From Chlamydia poikilotherma (GTDB lineage Bacteria; Chlamydiota; Chlamydiia; Chlamydiales; Chlamydiaceae), in assembly GCF_900239975.1 (NCBI RefSeq), contig NZ_LS992154.1, forward strand, positions 1,091,105 through 1,155,104: 64,000 bases of DNA. The letters are read 5' to 3'. Of this stretch, positions 55,972-64,000 are shown piece by piece (the first letter of the stretch is position 1; each line of letters begins with the position of its first letter). The translations under genes and the position numbers were made by a program. The notes under the pieces are model-generated. The model had not been told where the DNA came from and did not search any database. It saw only the letters and a list, made by a program, of their open reading frames with translations.

Positions 55972-57477
55972 TTATTCTACCCCATAAGTGTACTTGTGGG
56001 GTTTTTTTATGATCTTATTCAACGTATCACTATCTGCCCAGACAGACACGTCATGTTTAGCACGTGTAATAGCTGTGTAAAGAATAGATACATCAAAAAT
56101 TTCACCCCCCTTAGGAATAATGACAATCACATTATCATATTCGCTCCCCTGACTCTTATGCACCGACATCGCATAATTATAGGTATAATAGGAAAATTCC
56201 TTAGAATCTATAGAGCGGGTATGAGGAAAGAATAACTGTTGTGTTTTTGGACAAAGAAATCCTGTATCTCCATTAAACAATCCCCAAGCTTCGTAACGTT
56301 CTGTAATCATAATAGGAATAGGAAGATCAGAATGTGTTTTTTGTATTTCATTAAAGATTAGCTCATTGAGACGTAAATATCCCCAGGGACCGTGACGCAT
56401 AGGAGTTAAAATACATAACTGCGTTTGAGATAAGGGTGTTTTTACAAACGCCTCTTTGATCATAGTAATTGCGGAATGTATAGGAGGTAACGGTGTAAAA
56501 GGAATCGATTGTTTTTCTAAAATTGCTTTCGAAAAATTCTGAACTTGATCTGTTTTTGCCCTATGAGAAACACAAAGGTGTAAAGCTCTTTCAGGAAAAC
56601 GTAATATCAAATCCTGAAGAGGGTTTCCTGCGCCCACTCCTATAGGAGGAAGCTGGTTTTCATCACCTAATATAATTAAGTTATCTGCAATGATTTTTCC
56701 ATTCTTGTTTTCCCCGGATAATGTGTTGACCAGGCTATGTAAAAGGTTAAATGTCACCATAGAACCCTCATCAACCAATAATAGATCTACAGAACTACAC
56801 TGATGATAGGCATGCTCTTGTAAAAACCTATGGATCGTTTGGGTAGTGACATTATCCTCAGAAATATTATGTTGGGAGAGTATATGACGAATGTGCGAAG
56901 TTGCTTTTCCTGTAGGAGAAACTATAGCAATACGACTTCGAGGACAGCGCTTAATTAAAGTGAGTATTATCTCCACAGCTAAAAATGTCTTCCCTGTTCC
57001 AGGACCTCCACAAATCAAAGAAAAACAACTATTAATAGCTTTTTGAAAAACAGTATTTTGTTCTGAGGATAGATTAGGAAGAAATTCTGTAGTTACATTA
57101 TACCGTGGAGAAGCTTGTGATAATACAGAAAGCTTTTTGAAAAGCTTTTCACGAATTGCGTACAAGGAGCGCAGGTATATCCTATTGTTTTCTATAACAA
57201 ACAAAGATGAACAAATATCCTCAGGAAGAGCCGTGAAGTACTCGTAAAAAATCTTTTCTGAAATTCCAGACAAAGAAGGAAATAATCGGTCCTTATCTAT
57301 ATTAAGAAAAGGATATCCACAACGCCAAAGAGCAGAAGAAAGAGCAAGAAATGCAAAACCTTTTTTCGAATTTGGAGAAATATATTTCTTAGCAAAAGCT
57401 AAGTCTAAAGGTAAAACAAGTTGTTGTTGAACTACATTATAAAGAAGATGAGAAACGTCTAAACTTAACGAAGGCAT
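55972..57477 (-). CDS. recD: RecD-like helicase (exodeoxyribonuclease V alpha-type)
   Basis: 501 residues, superfamily 1B 5'-3' helicase. Walker A LICGGPGTGKTF and Walker B LLLVDEGSMV, motif III LGDENQLPPIG and the terminal YAMSVHKSQGSEYD are clear. This is the shorter of the RecD-like genes reported for chlamydiae (CT652, recD_2), without the extended N-terminal RecC-binding region of E. coli RecD. Its C-terminal codons coincide with a terminator for the convergent Inc-like gene. Confidence 0.92.
   Translation of the reverse strand: MPSLSLDVSHLLYNVVQQQLVLPLDLAFAKKYISPNSKKGFAFLALSSALWRCGYPFLNIDKDRLFPSLSGISEKIFYEYFTALPEDICSSLFVIENNRIYLRSLYAIREKLFKKLSVLSQASPRYNVTTEFLPNLSSEQNTVFQKAINSCFSLICGGPGTGKTFLAVEIILTLIKRCPRSRIAIVSPTGKATSHIRHILSQHNISEDNVTTQTIHRFLQEHAYHQCSSVDLLLVDEGSMVTFNLLHSLVNTLSGENKNGKIIADNLIILGDENQLPPIGVGAGNPLQDLILRFPERALHLCVSHRAKTDQVQNFSKAILEKQSIPFTPLPPIHSAITMIKEAFVKTPLSQTQLCILTPMRHGPWGYLRLNELIFNEIQKTHSDLPIPIMITERYEAWGLFNGDTGFLCPKTQQLFFPHTRSIDSKEFSYYTYNYAMSVHKSQGSEYDNVIVIIPKGGEIFDVSILYTAITRAKHDVSVWADSDTLNKIIKKPHKYTYGVE
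55979..56009 (+). terminator. Terminator of the rpsT/Inc-like unit, inside the recD 3' end
   Basis: Stem ACCCCATAAGT (55979-55989) and ACTTGTGGGGT (55992-56002), with one wobble pair, a two-base loop and seven T. It lies in the last codons of recD on the opposite strand, which therefore read as KKPHKYTYGVE. Confidence 0.85.
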
Positions 57478-57492
57478 AAAACTATATGCGTT

Positions 57493-59337
57493 TTATCCTC
57501 TTTTATAACCTGCTCCGGGATCTTTTGGTAGATGTTTTTGGCATATTGCTAATGCCTTCTGAACTTTAGAATCATACATACGCTCATTTGAAGGAAGAGA
57601 ATGTAGATAATCCCACGCTTCCAAATAACATTTTTTTTCTAGAAGACATAGCCCTAACAAACGATAGGTCTGAGGTGAAGGAGCTATTTTTGTAAGCCAT
57701 AAACTATAAAAATAACATTTATTGTATTTGCCTTGAGCATATAAAAACTCTGCATCTGCTAAAAAGTTAGCTATTTCTTCTTCTCTTATCGTTATAGGAG
57801 TTAAGCCCAACTCTGTAATAAAATCTTCTAATTTCAGCAGGCGTGCTATGGAATGCCCAGATAACATTTGCTTATAGACCTGCTTTACAAATAGAAAAAC
57901 AATGTTTTCACTTTCTATATCATAATTTGTAAATTGCAAAATGAGATGGAGTAAATTCAGAGCTTTATCATCACAAATACCCTGATTCCAAAGTTGCTTT
58001 GCTCCTTTCATCAGATGATGAACAAGTTGTTGCCTATCTATATCATAAGACTGTATCGCTTCCCAAAGATTTAGATACTTTTTTAAATTTGTGTAATCAA
58101 TATCGTCTTGAGAAATGATGTCTTGAAGAGCATCAGGAGAGATGATCAATTTCTCACTTACCCATAAATCTGAGTCTAAAGTTTTTAATACTGAAAGCGT
58201 TTGTTGAGCTTGTGTGGTTTGTACTTCTTTTACTTTTTCAGATAAAATAACCCCGAAAGCATCTATAAGCTTTTTCTTGAGAGGCTCTATTCCAAAAAAA
58301 GTTATAGAATTACAAAAAGTTACAACTTGTTCAGGGAAAGAAACAAATCTATCTATTAAAAGTTGAATTACTAAGTCATAGTTAGGCTTGAAATAAAAAC
58401 GTTCCCAATTTTTGATTATCTGCATCAAAGGAGCTAAGCGTTCTTCTGGAATAACAAAAATATGCTTCATAAGCATCGCAAACAATTCCTCTTGAGGAAT
58501 AAATTCTTCATAGGACCTTTGATCTATTGCATGAACTTTCTTCTTATAAAAAAGAATCATTTCATAATAATCCGGATAGAGCTTAAAGGAATTCGATTGT
58601 TTCAGCTCTAAAAAGTAGCTTCTACTCAACATCAAAACAGCATAATCGTAAGCTTCAGAATCCCAGTCGCATTCTCTTTTTAATAATTTTTCAATAATAC
58701 GATTAAGAATAGCTCGTCCTTCTGAAAACTCTCCTAATTCTATCAAACAATGAGCTTCTATATTCTCTAAAAAGAAATCAGAAACCAGTTGTTGAATATT
58801 CAAATCTAATAAAGAAGATTCTGAACCCTTTAACTGATTTTTCCATGCTGATAAAGCTTGTAAAGCTCTATCAAAATGTTTCTGTCTATAATTCAAAAGG
58901 AATTCAAACAAAGAAAGATACTGAGATTTTACAAATTGCTGATGCAAAGAACTAATTAGATTCTCCATTTTTTCTATATCTTCTAAGAAAAAAGCATTAA
59001 GAATCCTTCCGCCTATTATCTCTTCTTTAAATAAAAATTGCGTATTCTCTATTTCATCATAAATCTTAGAAAAAATTTTCTCAGATTGGTTCATATTTTT
59101 CTGCTTTTGCAGAATAAACCCTTGGAAACAAAGAAGACATTGTCGTTGTTGACTCGGAAGCAAACGATGTAAAAAAGATTCTACCTGTTCTTTTTGACCA
59201 TCAACCCATAAGGCTGCTGCTTTTGCACTTTCTAACGAGGTTACAGAAGGGTGGTGTGAGGAACATATAAAATACAAGCCCCCTCCCATAGCAAAACACG
59301 AGAGAAAAAATAAGCAAAACACTATACAGCGAACCAT
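57493..59337 (-). CDS. Membrane-anchored TPR-like helical protein (CT651-like)
   Basis: 614 residues. The N-terminus (MVRCIVFCLFFLSCF) is a signal anchor or lipoprotein-like signal and the rest is a run of paired helices, alanine/leucine-rich in TPR manner, for instance LIELGEFSEGRAILNRI and AEFLYAQGKYNKCYFYSLWL, ending with YRLLGLCLLEKKCYLEAWDYL. It probably acts as an outward- or periplasm-facing scaffold. The start ends 15 bases before recD, so the two may be co-transcribed. Function unknown. Confidence 0.7.
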   Translation of the reverse strand: MVRCIVFCLFFLSCFAMGGGLYFICSSHHPSVTSLESAKAAALWVDGQKEQVESFLHRLLPSQQRQCLLCFQGFILQKQKNMNQSEKIFSKIYDEIENTQFLFKEEIIGGRILNAFFLEDIEKMENLISSLHQQFVKSQYLSLFEFLLNYRQKHFDRALQALSAWKNQLKGSESSLLDLNIQQLVSDFFLENIEAHCLIELGEFSEGRAILNRIIEKLLKRECDWDSEAYDYAVLMLSRSYFLELKQSNSFKLYPDYYEMILFYKKKVHAIDQRSYEEFIPQEELFAMLMKHIFVIPEERLAPLMQIIKNWERFYFKPNYDLVIQLLIDRFVSFPEQVVTFCNSITFFGIEPLKKKLIDAFGVILSEKVKEVQTTQAQQTLSVLKTLDSDLWVSEKLIISPDALQDIISQDDIDYTNLKKYLNLWEAIQSYDIDRQQLVHHLMKGAKQLWNQGICDDKALNLLHLILQFTNYDIESENIVFLFVKQVYKQMLSGHSIARLLKLEDFITELGLTPITIREEEIANFLADAEFLYAQGKYNKCYFYSLWLTKIAPSPQTYRLLGLCLLEKKCYLEAWDYLHSLPSNERMYDSKVQKALAICQKHLPKDPGAGYKRG

Positions 59338-59476
59338 TAGAGCCTCTATCGGCTTTGTTTAAAACCGTTGGTTTTTAATTAATTTTTTAACTTGTTAAAG
59401 TTAAATTATATATATTGCGTTGTCTTTATGCAAAATTATTTTTAATCAGAAAAAATTAAAAAACTGTAAAGGATCT

Positions 59477-59494
59477 TTGAAAAATAAAAGATTT
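59477..59494 (+). promoter_or_regulatory. Candidate ChxR direct-repeat site
   Basis: TTGAAAA (59477-59483), four bases, then AAGATTT (59488-59494): two half-sites fitting the WHGAWNH direct-repeat consensus I recall for ChxR, 42 bases ahead of its own ATG. The consensus is loose and the region is AT-rich, so this is weak evidence. The rest of 59338-59535 includes a perfect AAAACC/GGTTTT inverted repeat (59361-59375). Confidence 0.35.
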
Positions 59495-59535
59495 TGTATT
59501 AGTTACTCAAATAATATAGCTCATCTTGTTCAATT

Positions 59536-60237
59536 ATGCTTACGGATAAAATTATATTATTTGTTACCGAAGACAGTAATATATCTTTGCAACTTAAAGA
59601 ATTTGCTCAGAATGTCGGATATAAGATAATCGTCTCTTCTGCCCTTACAGACACTTCTGAAGCCGATTTAATTTTTTGTGAACATTTACTTCTCCCTGAA
59701 GTTATGTTCGCCAACAAAATTCCATCCGGAATAGATCTTGTGGTATTATTTGATGTATTTGAAGAAGAGGCTATTGTAAAAATTTTAAACAACGGCGCAA
59801 GCGGTTATTTACTTCGTCCTATAACAGCAAAAGTTTTAGATGCTGTTATTGGAGCTTTTTTACGCCATCATTGTCATTTCGAACACGCAATTCCTGAATC
59901 TATTTCTTTTGGTGATCGAACTTTCCATCTTTTAAGTCTTTCTATAGATTCCCCTCAGGGCACTATTCATTTAACTCCTTCAGAAGCAGGAATATTAAAA
60001 AAACTTCTGATGAATCGTGGTCAGTTGTGTCTAAGAAAACATTTGCTAGAGGAAATAAAGGGTAACACTAAGGAAATTATAGCTAGAAATGTCGATGTTC
60101 ATATTGCTTCTTTAAGAAAAAAATTAGGGCCCTATGGGTCAAAAATTTCTACAATTCGAGGTGTTGGTTATTTATTTTCAGAAAATGATAATCTAACTAA
60201 CTCATCAACCAGCGAAACGACAACAATCTATCCTTAA
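59536..60237 (+). CDS. chxR: ChxR, atypical OmpR/PhoB response regulator
   Basis: 233 residues. A receiver-like N-terminus (1-112) is followed by a winged-helix DNA-binding domain (about 130-220, with LTPSEAGILKKLLMNRGQ and NVDVHIASLRKKLG). The phospho-acceptor aspartate of receivers is missing: the fold position reads IFCEHLLLP. This fits ChxR, which is active without phosphorylation and activates its own gene and others mid-late in development (established). It is divergent from the TPR-like gene. Confidence 0.92.
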   Translation: MLTDKIILFVTEDSNISLQLKEFAQNVGYKIIVSSALTDTSEADLIFCEHLLLPEVMFANKIPSGIDLVVLFDVFEEEAIVKILNNGASGYLLRPITAKVLDAVIGAFLRHHCHFEHAIPESISFGDRTFHLLSLSIDSPQGTIHLTPSEAGILKKLLMNRGQLCLRKHLLEEIKGNTKEIIARNVDVHIASLRKKLGPYGSKISTIRGVGYLFSENDNLTNSSTSETTTIYP

Positions 60238-60308
60238 AATAACTCTTGATTACTCCTTGTCACTAAATTGCCATAACTAGACAATATCTTAAAAAGCTAT
60301 GACCTGTC

Positions 60309-60923
60309 ATGATATTCGCATCTGTTTTATTTTCTCCTGAAGATTTCCCTTTTCCAGAACTTATTACAGAAGCGTATTACACTTGGGATATTTTAGCATT
60401 AATAGATAAAAAATTATCTACATATGTGTTCTCAGGTATTCACGGTACCGTAGAGTCTGGAGCTTTTCTAAAGAATATAGAGAGTATAGAAATTGCAGAA
60501 GGTGCTTACGTAGAATCAGGAGCCTATATTGCTGGTCCTTGCATTATAGGTCCTCAAACAGAAATACGCCATGGCGCCTATCTACGTGGTGGTGTAATTA
60601 CGGGAACAGGATGTGTGATAGGACATTGCACAGAAGTAAAAAATGCTTACTTTGGTCATCAAGCTAAAGCAGGACATTTTGCTTATGTAGGAGATTCTGT
60701 TTTAAGTTCAGAAGTTAATCTCGGTGCCGGAGTGCGTTGCGCGAACTTCCGTCTTGATGGGAAAAACATCTCTGTTACTTGCGAAGAAGGAAAGATAGAC
60801 ACCCAATTAAGAAAAGTAGGAGCCTTTCTCGGTAGAAGAGTTTCTATAGGGTGTAACACTGTTATTAATCCTGGGCATTGTATTCCTGCTCATACAACAA
60901 TTTATCCCGGAAAAGTCATCTAG
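60309..60923 (+). CDS. GlmU C-terminal-like hexapeptide acetyltransferase (CT629-like)
   Basis: 204 residues, almost wholly a left-handed beta helix of hexapeptide repeats (TVESGAFL, YVESGAYI, EIRHGAYL). The segment GCVIGHCTEVKNAYFG and KAGHFAYVGDS matches the acetyltransferase half of GlmU, including the catalytic histidine (KAGH). The N-terminal uridyltransferase domain is absent. It may supply N-acetylglucosamine-1-phosphate for lipid A or cell wall precursors, with the uridylyl step done elsewhere. It lies between chxR and ispA. Confidence 0.8.
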   Translation: MIFASVLFSPEDFPFPELITEAYYTWDILALIDKKLSTYVFSGIHGTVESGAFLKNIESIEIAEGAYVESGAYIAGPCIIGPQTEIRHGAYLRGGVITGTGCVIGHCTEVKNAYFGHQAKAGHFAYVGDSVLSSEVNLGAGVRCANFRLDGKNISVTCEEGKIDTQLRKVGAFLGRRVSIGCNTVINPGHCIPAHTTIYPGKVI

Positions 60924-60937
60924 TTAGGGGAAGTGTT

Positions 60938-61819
60938 ATGGTCGTTATGGATATATTCGAAACTTATCGAGTAATGATAGAAGAAGGTATAGAGTCCTCT
61001 TTAGAAGATTTTGGGTCTAAAGGATTATCTGTGCGTGCACCTGTAGAATATTCTCTAACAAGTGGTGGGAAACGCATTCGACCCATGCTAGTTTGTATGA
61101 TCGCTAAAGGTCTCGGTATGAATAGAGATGTTTTAGACTCTGCCCTAGCTATAGAATTCATACATACATCTACGTTAATTGCTGATGATCTTCCTTGTAT
61201 GGATGACGATGATGAGCGTCGCGGACGTCCTACAGTACATAAAGCTTTTGATGAAGCTTCCGCTTTACTAGCATCTTATGCTTTAATTCCCTCTGCATAT
61301 TCTCGGATCCGTTTAAACGCAAAGAAACTCAAATCTCAAGGTATAGATCCTAGAGAAGTAGATATTGCTTACGATATTATTTCTGATGTTACAGATAAGA
61401 ACTTTGGTGTTAACGGTGTTTTAGGAGGACAATATGAAGATATGTTCTTTAAAAATGAGGGGCCCGAATATGTCCAATTAATCATCAATAAGAAAACCGG
61501 TGCTCTTTTTGAAATAGCTTGTGTTTCTGGTTGGTTATTTGGGGGCGGTGATCCTTTATGCGTTCCTCAAATAATTGAATTTTCTCAAACTTTTGGTCTG
61601 TTATTTCAAATGAAAGATGATATTTTAGATATGCATCAAGACCGTCAAGATGTGGGATTGAACTACGCACTGTTATTCGGATTAGACGCTGCAAAAGAGC
61701 TTCTAAATACTTCAATGGATAAGTGTATTAGATTACTCAACCACCTTAAACAACATGGTTTGAAAGATTCTTCAGAATTAGAAATGCTTATAGAATATAT
61801 GGGTGTTCGCGATTATTAA
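60938..61819 (+). CDS. ispA: Farnesyl/geranylgeranyl diphosphate synthase (IspA type)
   Basis: 293 residues from the ATG at 60938, chosen because AGGGGAAG precedes it; a longer frame runs into the previous gene. The first aspartate-rich motif is DDLPCMDDDD and the second FQMKDDILD, with the lysine/arginine pocket SGGKRIRP. Makes C15 or longer isoprenyl diphosphates for undecaprenyl phosphate and quinones from IPP and DMAPP. It is 15 bases after the GlmU-like gene. Confidence 0.95.
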   Translation: MVVMDIFETYRVMIEEGIESSLEDFGSKGLSVRAPVEYSLTSGGKRIRPMLVCMIAKGLGMNRDVLDSALAIEFIHTSTLIADDLPCMDDDDERRGRPTVHKAFDEASALLASYALIPSAYSRIRLNAKKLKSQGIDPREVDIAYDIISDVTDKNFGVNGVLGGQYEDMFFKNEGPEYVQLIINKKTGALFEIACVSGWLFGGGDPLCVPQIIEFSQTFGLLFQMKDDILDMHQDRQDVGLNYALLFGLDAAKELLNTSMDKCIRLLNHLKQHGLKDSSELEMLIEYMGVRDY

Positions 61820-61838
61820 AGTAAGAAGTATTAAAAAA

Positions 61839-61912
61839 TCTGGGTGAGAGGATTTGAACCTCCGCCCCCTTGCACCCCATGCAAGTGCGCTACCAGGCTG
61901 CGCTACACCCAG
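61839..61912 (-). tRNA. tRNA-Pro (anticodon GGG)
   Basis: 74 bases on the minus strand. Acceptor CTGGGTG/CACCCAG, anticodon stem CTTGC/GCAAG with loop ATGGGGT (anticodon GGG), T arm GGAGG-TTCAAAT-CCTCT, discriminator A. CCA is not encoded; a run of T follows on the minus strand. Confidence 0.97.
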
Positions 61913-61925
61913 GAAAACTTTAATT

Positions 61926-62180
61926 TTATAAACAGGTAATTCCTTCGAACTGGAATTCGCACTTTTTAAATTCTGCAACACCAATTTGAGCACATCTTTC
62001 AATAATAGTTTCTAAAGTATCTCCCGCAGATACATCAGCGGATTCTATATCTACTGCTATAGATGCCGTAAAAGAGGCTCCTCCTTTCTCTCCCCTAACC
62101 TTAAAGTTAACGAAAATACCCTGCTTGGTTTTAGAAATATTTTTAAACCTAACTAAGTTGTTATCGATAAGGTTTTTCAT
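61926..62180 (-). CDS. Small conserved protein (CT631-like)
   Basis: 84 residues, beta-rich, then a helix. The middle (KVRGEKGGASFTASIAVDIESAD) and the tail of paired cysteines give no family I recognise. It lies between tRNA-Pro and thyX, all on the minus strand, 80 bases after thyX. Unknown function. Confidence 0.7.
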   Translation of the reverse strand: MKNLIDNNLVRFKNISKTKQGIFVNFKVRGEKGGASFTASIAVDIESADVSAGDTLETIIERCAQIGVAEFKKCEFQFEGITCL

Positions 62181-62262
62181 TTTATGACCTTCGTCTTGGA
62201 AAGCAACAAAAATACCAACCTCTAAGGTTCCTGTAAACGCAAAGATTATATTTAAGAAATTA

Positions 62263-63855
62263 CTAAGAAGATCTTTTTCGTGATTCTTGTTTTAGCCTAC
62301 CCAAATCACACTCGGAATAATCTACGAATTTAAAAAAAGTTTCGTATGTCGGGTCAAAATTAATCACTTCTTTAGCCATATCTATGGCTATTCTTCGATA
62401 ATTTTCATGCCCTTGAATTTGTGAACGTAGTTCACAAAGCCATTGTAAAGCTCTTCCATTAATATGGAAAAACCAGCGTATATTGTAGGCTAAAGGAACA
62501 ACGTATTGAGCTTCTTCAGGAAATTCTATAGAAATTTGGTTGTAAGCTTCTTCAGCCTTCTCCATAGCTTCTCTAAAATCCTTCTCCATAGGAGTGTCTA
62601 ATAACTGTTCAGGAATATGATATCCAAGATTTGTTGTGAGTAATTGGCGTTCTTGAGTAAGTATTCTATGCCTTTGAAGATCTCTATAAGCTCCAAAATC
62701 AGCAGTAATGTCGAATCCAAATTCCAAACATTCCAGTCCTCTTGGAGATTTATGTCGGCGATTTTCTCTCGATGAAGATCCTGCTTCTAAAACGCGAATG
62801 AGATCTTCCCTTGGCATAGACCGGCAGATATGAATCAGTTCCTCATAGGTGTGCTCTGAATAAGGAAAAAGAAATCCCGCAGCCACTTTATAAATTCCAT
62901 CAGGATCACCGTAAACTAAACGAACTCCTGTTTGCTTAGATGGTGAAGAACCTTCACTAAATTTCTCAGCTAAGCTTGTTAGTTGCTCTTTGAGAGTCTG
63001 TCGATAATCCAACATAGCTTGATGATGATGATGATGAGATTCAGCACGACTTACAAAAGAAGGAATAATTTTCATTAACTCTGTTAAAGAGTTCTCGCCA
63101 ATTTCTCTTATTTCTGTGAGGTTGTGGCCTTGAATTTTGTGTAACAACGTTTGCCAAAACCTTCCGTTACCAAAGAATCCTAAATTCGTTAATGTAGCAG
63201 CAGGAAGAAGACCACGTAAACAATCAAGAACTTTAGCTCTTAAAGAAATAGTGTAAGCTGATTGTGAAACCTCTGCTTCTTTTGGGTAGATCTTTTCAAA
63301 ATATGAACGCACTTTAGGAATCAAATCTGCATACGTGTCGAATAAAGAATCACACGTGCCCAAAAACACGTCTTTAAAGGCTGAGGTCATCAAAATAGGG
63401 TCGCGGTAGTATAAATACTCCCCTTTTACCTTTTGGTCGAAATAAACGTATCTAGAAGACTTTTCTAAAGGAGACCCTCCAATACGTGCATCTTCTAATA
63501 TTTTTGCAGCAAGCATGGAAACGCTTTCCATAGCTACGTGAGCACCACCTAATTCTCCTATAGAATCATCTCCAAACCCATCAAGAACTCGTCTATAAAA
63601 ATCAGCAGCTTTATGTAATCCAACTTCAAAATCCACACCAGAATCATCTAAGAAATCTCCTCCTTCGCCCTCCAAAAACTCTTTTAAAAGCAAAGAACGT
63701 AAGCCTAATGTAGATCTAGAATATTTAGAAAATAGAGCTCCTTTAACCACTTCCGGAAGATTCTTCAAAACAAAAATGTTTGTTTCTAGGTTGGTAACGA
63801 AATGAGACAAACTCTTCTTTTGTTCTGAAGAAAACTCATCATCTCTGCTCAACAT
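62263..63855 (-). CDS. thyX: Flavin-dependent thymidylate synthase-like protein with duplicated ThyX domain
   Basis: 530 residues from the ATG at 63855, which follows GAGG; a TTG at 63867 is less likely. About twice the length of ordinary ThyX (near 220-260). Each half carries a ThyX-like core, but they split the usual signature: the first half ends it with SSRYV (about 133-137) where RHR is lost, and the second has RHR (about 395-397) within [15 protein letters not shown] but lacks the SxRY end. It probably makes dTMP from dUMP using FAD, NADPH and methylene-THF. A run of five histidines lies near residue 275. Confidence 0.85.
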   Translation of the reverse strand: MLSRDDEFSSEQKKSLSHFVTNLETNIFVLKNLPEVVKGALFSKYSRSTLGLRSLLLKEFLEGEGGDFLDDSGVDFEVGLHKAADFYRRVLDGFGDDSIGELGGAHVAMESVSMLAAKILEDARIGGSPLEKSSRYVYFDQKVKGEYLYYRDPILMTSAFKDVFLGTCDSLFDTYADLIPKVRSYFEKIYPKEAEVSQSAYTISLRAKVLDCLRGLLPAATLTNLGFFGNGRFWQTLLHKIQGHNLTEIREIGENSLTELMKIIPSFVSRAESHHHHHQAMLDYRQTLKEQLTSLAEKFSEGSSPSKQTGVRLVYGDPDGIYKVAAGFLFPYSEHTYEELIHICRSMPREDLIRVLEAGSSSRENRRHKSPRGLECLEFGFDITADFGAYRDLQRHRILTQERQLLTTNLGYHIPEQLLDTPMEKDFREAMEKAEEAYNQISIEFPEEAQYVVPLAYNIRWFFHINGRALQWLCELRSQIQGHENYRRIAIDMAKEVINFDPTYETFFKFVDYSECDLGRLKQESRKRSS

Positions 63856-63900
63856 GAAAAACCTCAAAAATTAAAAAGACTGCCACATGGATTAGAAAAA

Positions 63901-63914
63901 CAAAAACGTTTTTG
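63901..63914. promoter_or_regulatory. Perfect palindrome upstream of thyX
   Basis: CAAAAACGTTTTTG, 14 bases, lying 46 bases ahead of the thyX start. A further inverted repeat GTTCAC (63949-63954) and GTGAAC (63985-63990) lies beyond it. Possible operator; could also be AT-rich coincidence. Confidence 0.3.
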
Positions 63915-64000
63915 CTTAAAAAGCCTGTTGAAAAATGGTTGATCTTGTGTTCACAAACATGCAAAATCTCGATTTATTTACAAAGTGAACAATGTTTTAA

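Noticed and set aside
63021..63040. Run of five histidines in thyX as a functional metal site
   Set aside because: It results from a simple CAT repeat and lies in a linker-like region; no supporting context.

Overview
The window is core chromosome of a Chlamydia species. Evidence: an AT-rich genome, the chromosomal pgp6-like gene beside parA, the RsbU/CT589 pair, the TopA-SWIB fusion, the CADD/FolC2 folate cluster, the atypical regulator ChxR and a gene order that matches long runs of C. trachomatis CT numbers (numbers quoted from memory). The order CT580-CT609, then CT642-CT650 inverted, CT610-CT618, CT652-651 and CT630-628/631-632 is rearranged relative to C. trachomatis and suggests the psittaci/felis/caviae/abortus/pneumoniae side of the genus; I cannot name the species. 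There are no insertion sequences, phage genes, CRISPR arrays or rRNA genes, and no sign of recent transfer. Two tRNA genes are present (Arg-ACG, Pro-GGG).

Layout. 1-9 kb: start of a DMT-family transporter (position of the S-adenosylmethionine transporter), thrS, a parA/pgp6-like pair, CT584, trpS, uvrB, eno. 9-16.4 kb: rsbU, a degenerate RsbU paralogue, a small membrane protein and a 962-aa unknown protein. 16.4-23.2 kb (minus): sdhB, sdhA, sdhC, tatD, dsbD. 23.3-27.7 kb (plus): a Tol-Pal operon (exbB, exbD, TolA-like, tolB, pal, coiled-coil/LysM protein). 27.8-33.8 kb: CT602, a 2-Cys peroxiredoxin, tRNA-Arg, GroEL2, a NamZ-like protein, rdgB, a small protein, ung. 33.9-41.1 kb: uvrD, rpoN, an HExxH membrane protein, a 650-bp intergenic region, topA-SWIB. 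41-47.7 kb: dus, yggT, three genes that look like a GspL/PilMN-GspM/PilO pair plus a MORN-repeat protein, fthC, recA. 47.8-54.5 kb (minus): an apparent rpoD-folB-folKP-folA-folC2-CADD gene train preceded by a membrane coiled-coil/PAS-like protein. 54.8-64 kb: rpsT, an Inc-like protein, recD, a TPR-like protein, chxR, a GlmU-like hexapeptide protein, ispA, tRNA-Pro, a small protein and a duplicated ThyX.

Functional themes. Folate and thymidylate: CADD (pABA), FolB, FolKP, FolC2, FolA, FthC and ThyX are all within 18 kb. Sigma-factor control: rsbU, its pseudo-phosphatase neighbour, rpoD and rpoN are all here, and rsbU sits near the succinate dehydrogenase operon. Cell envelope: Tol-Pal, a LysM protein, a possible exo-muramidase, DsbD and a candidate set of missing type II secretion inner-membrane parts.

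The most interesting readings are (a) CT646/CT647 as GspL/PilM-N and GspM/PilO-like proteins, (b) CT589 as an RsbU pseudo-phosphatase that lost its metal-binding aspartates, (c) GroEL2 with two of the three catalytic aspartates replaced, (d) ThyX as a duplicated protein whose signature motif appears split between halves, (e) a membrane coiled-coil protein with a PAS-like end beside rpoD, and (f) several structured leaders (recA, rpoD, eno, topA). All gene functions are assigned by reading motifs; no searches were run.
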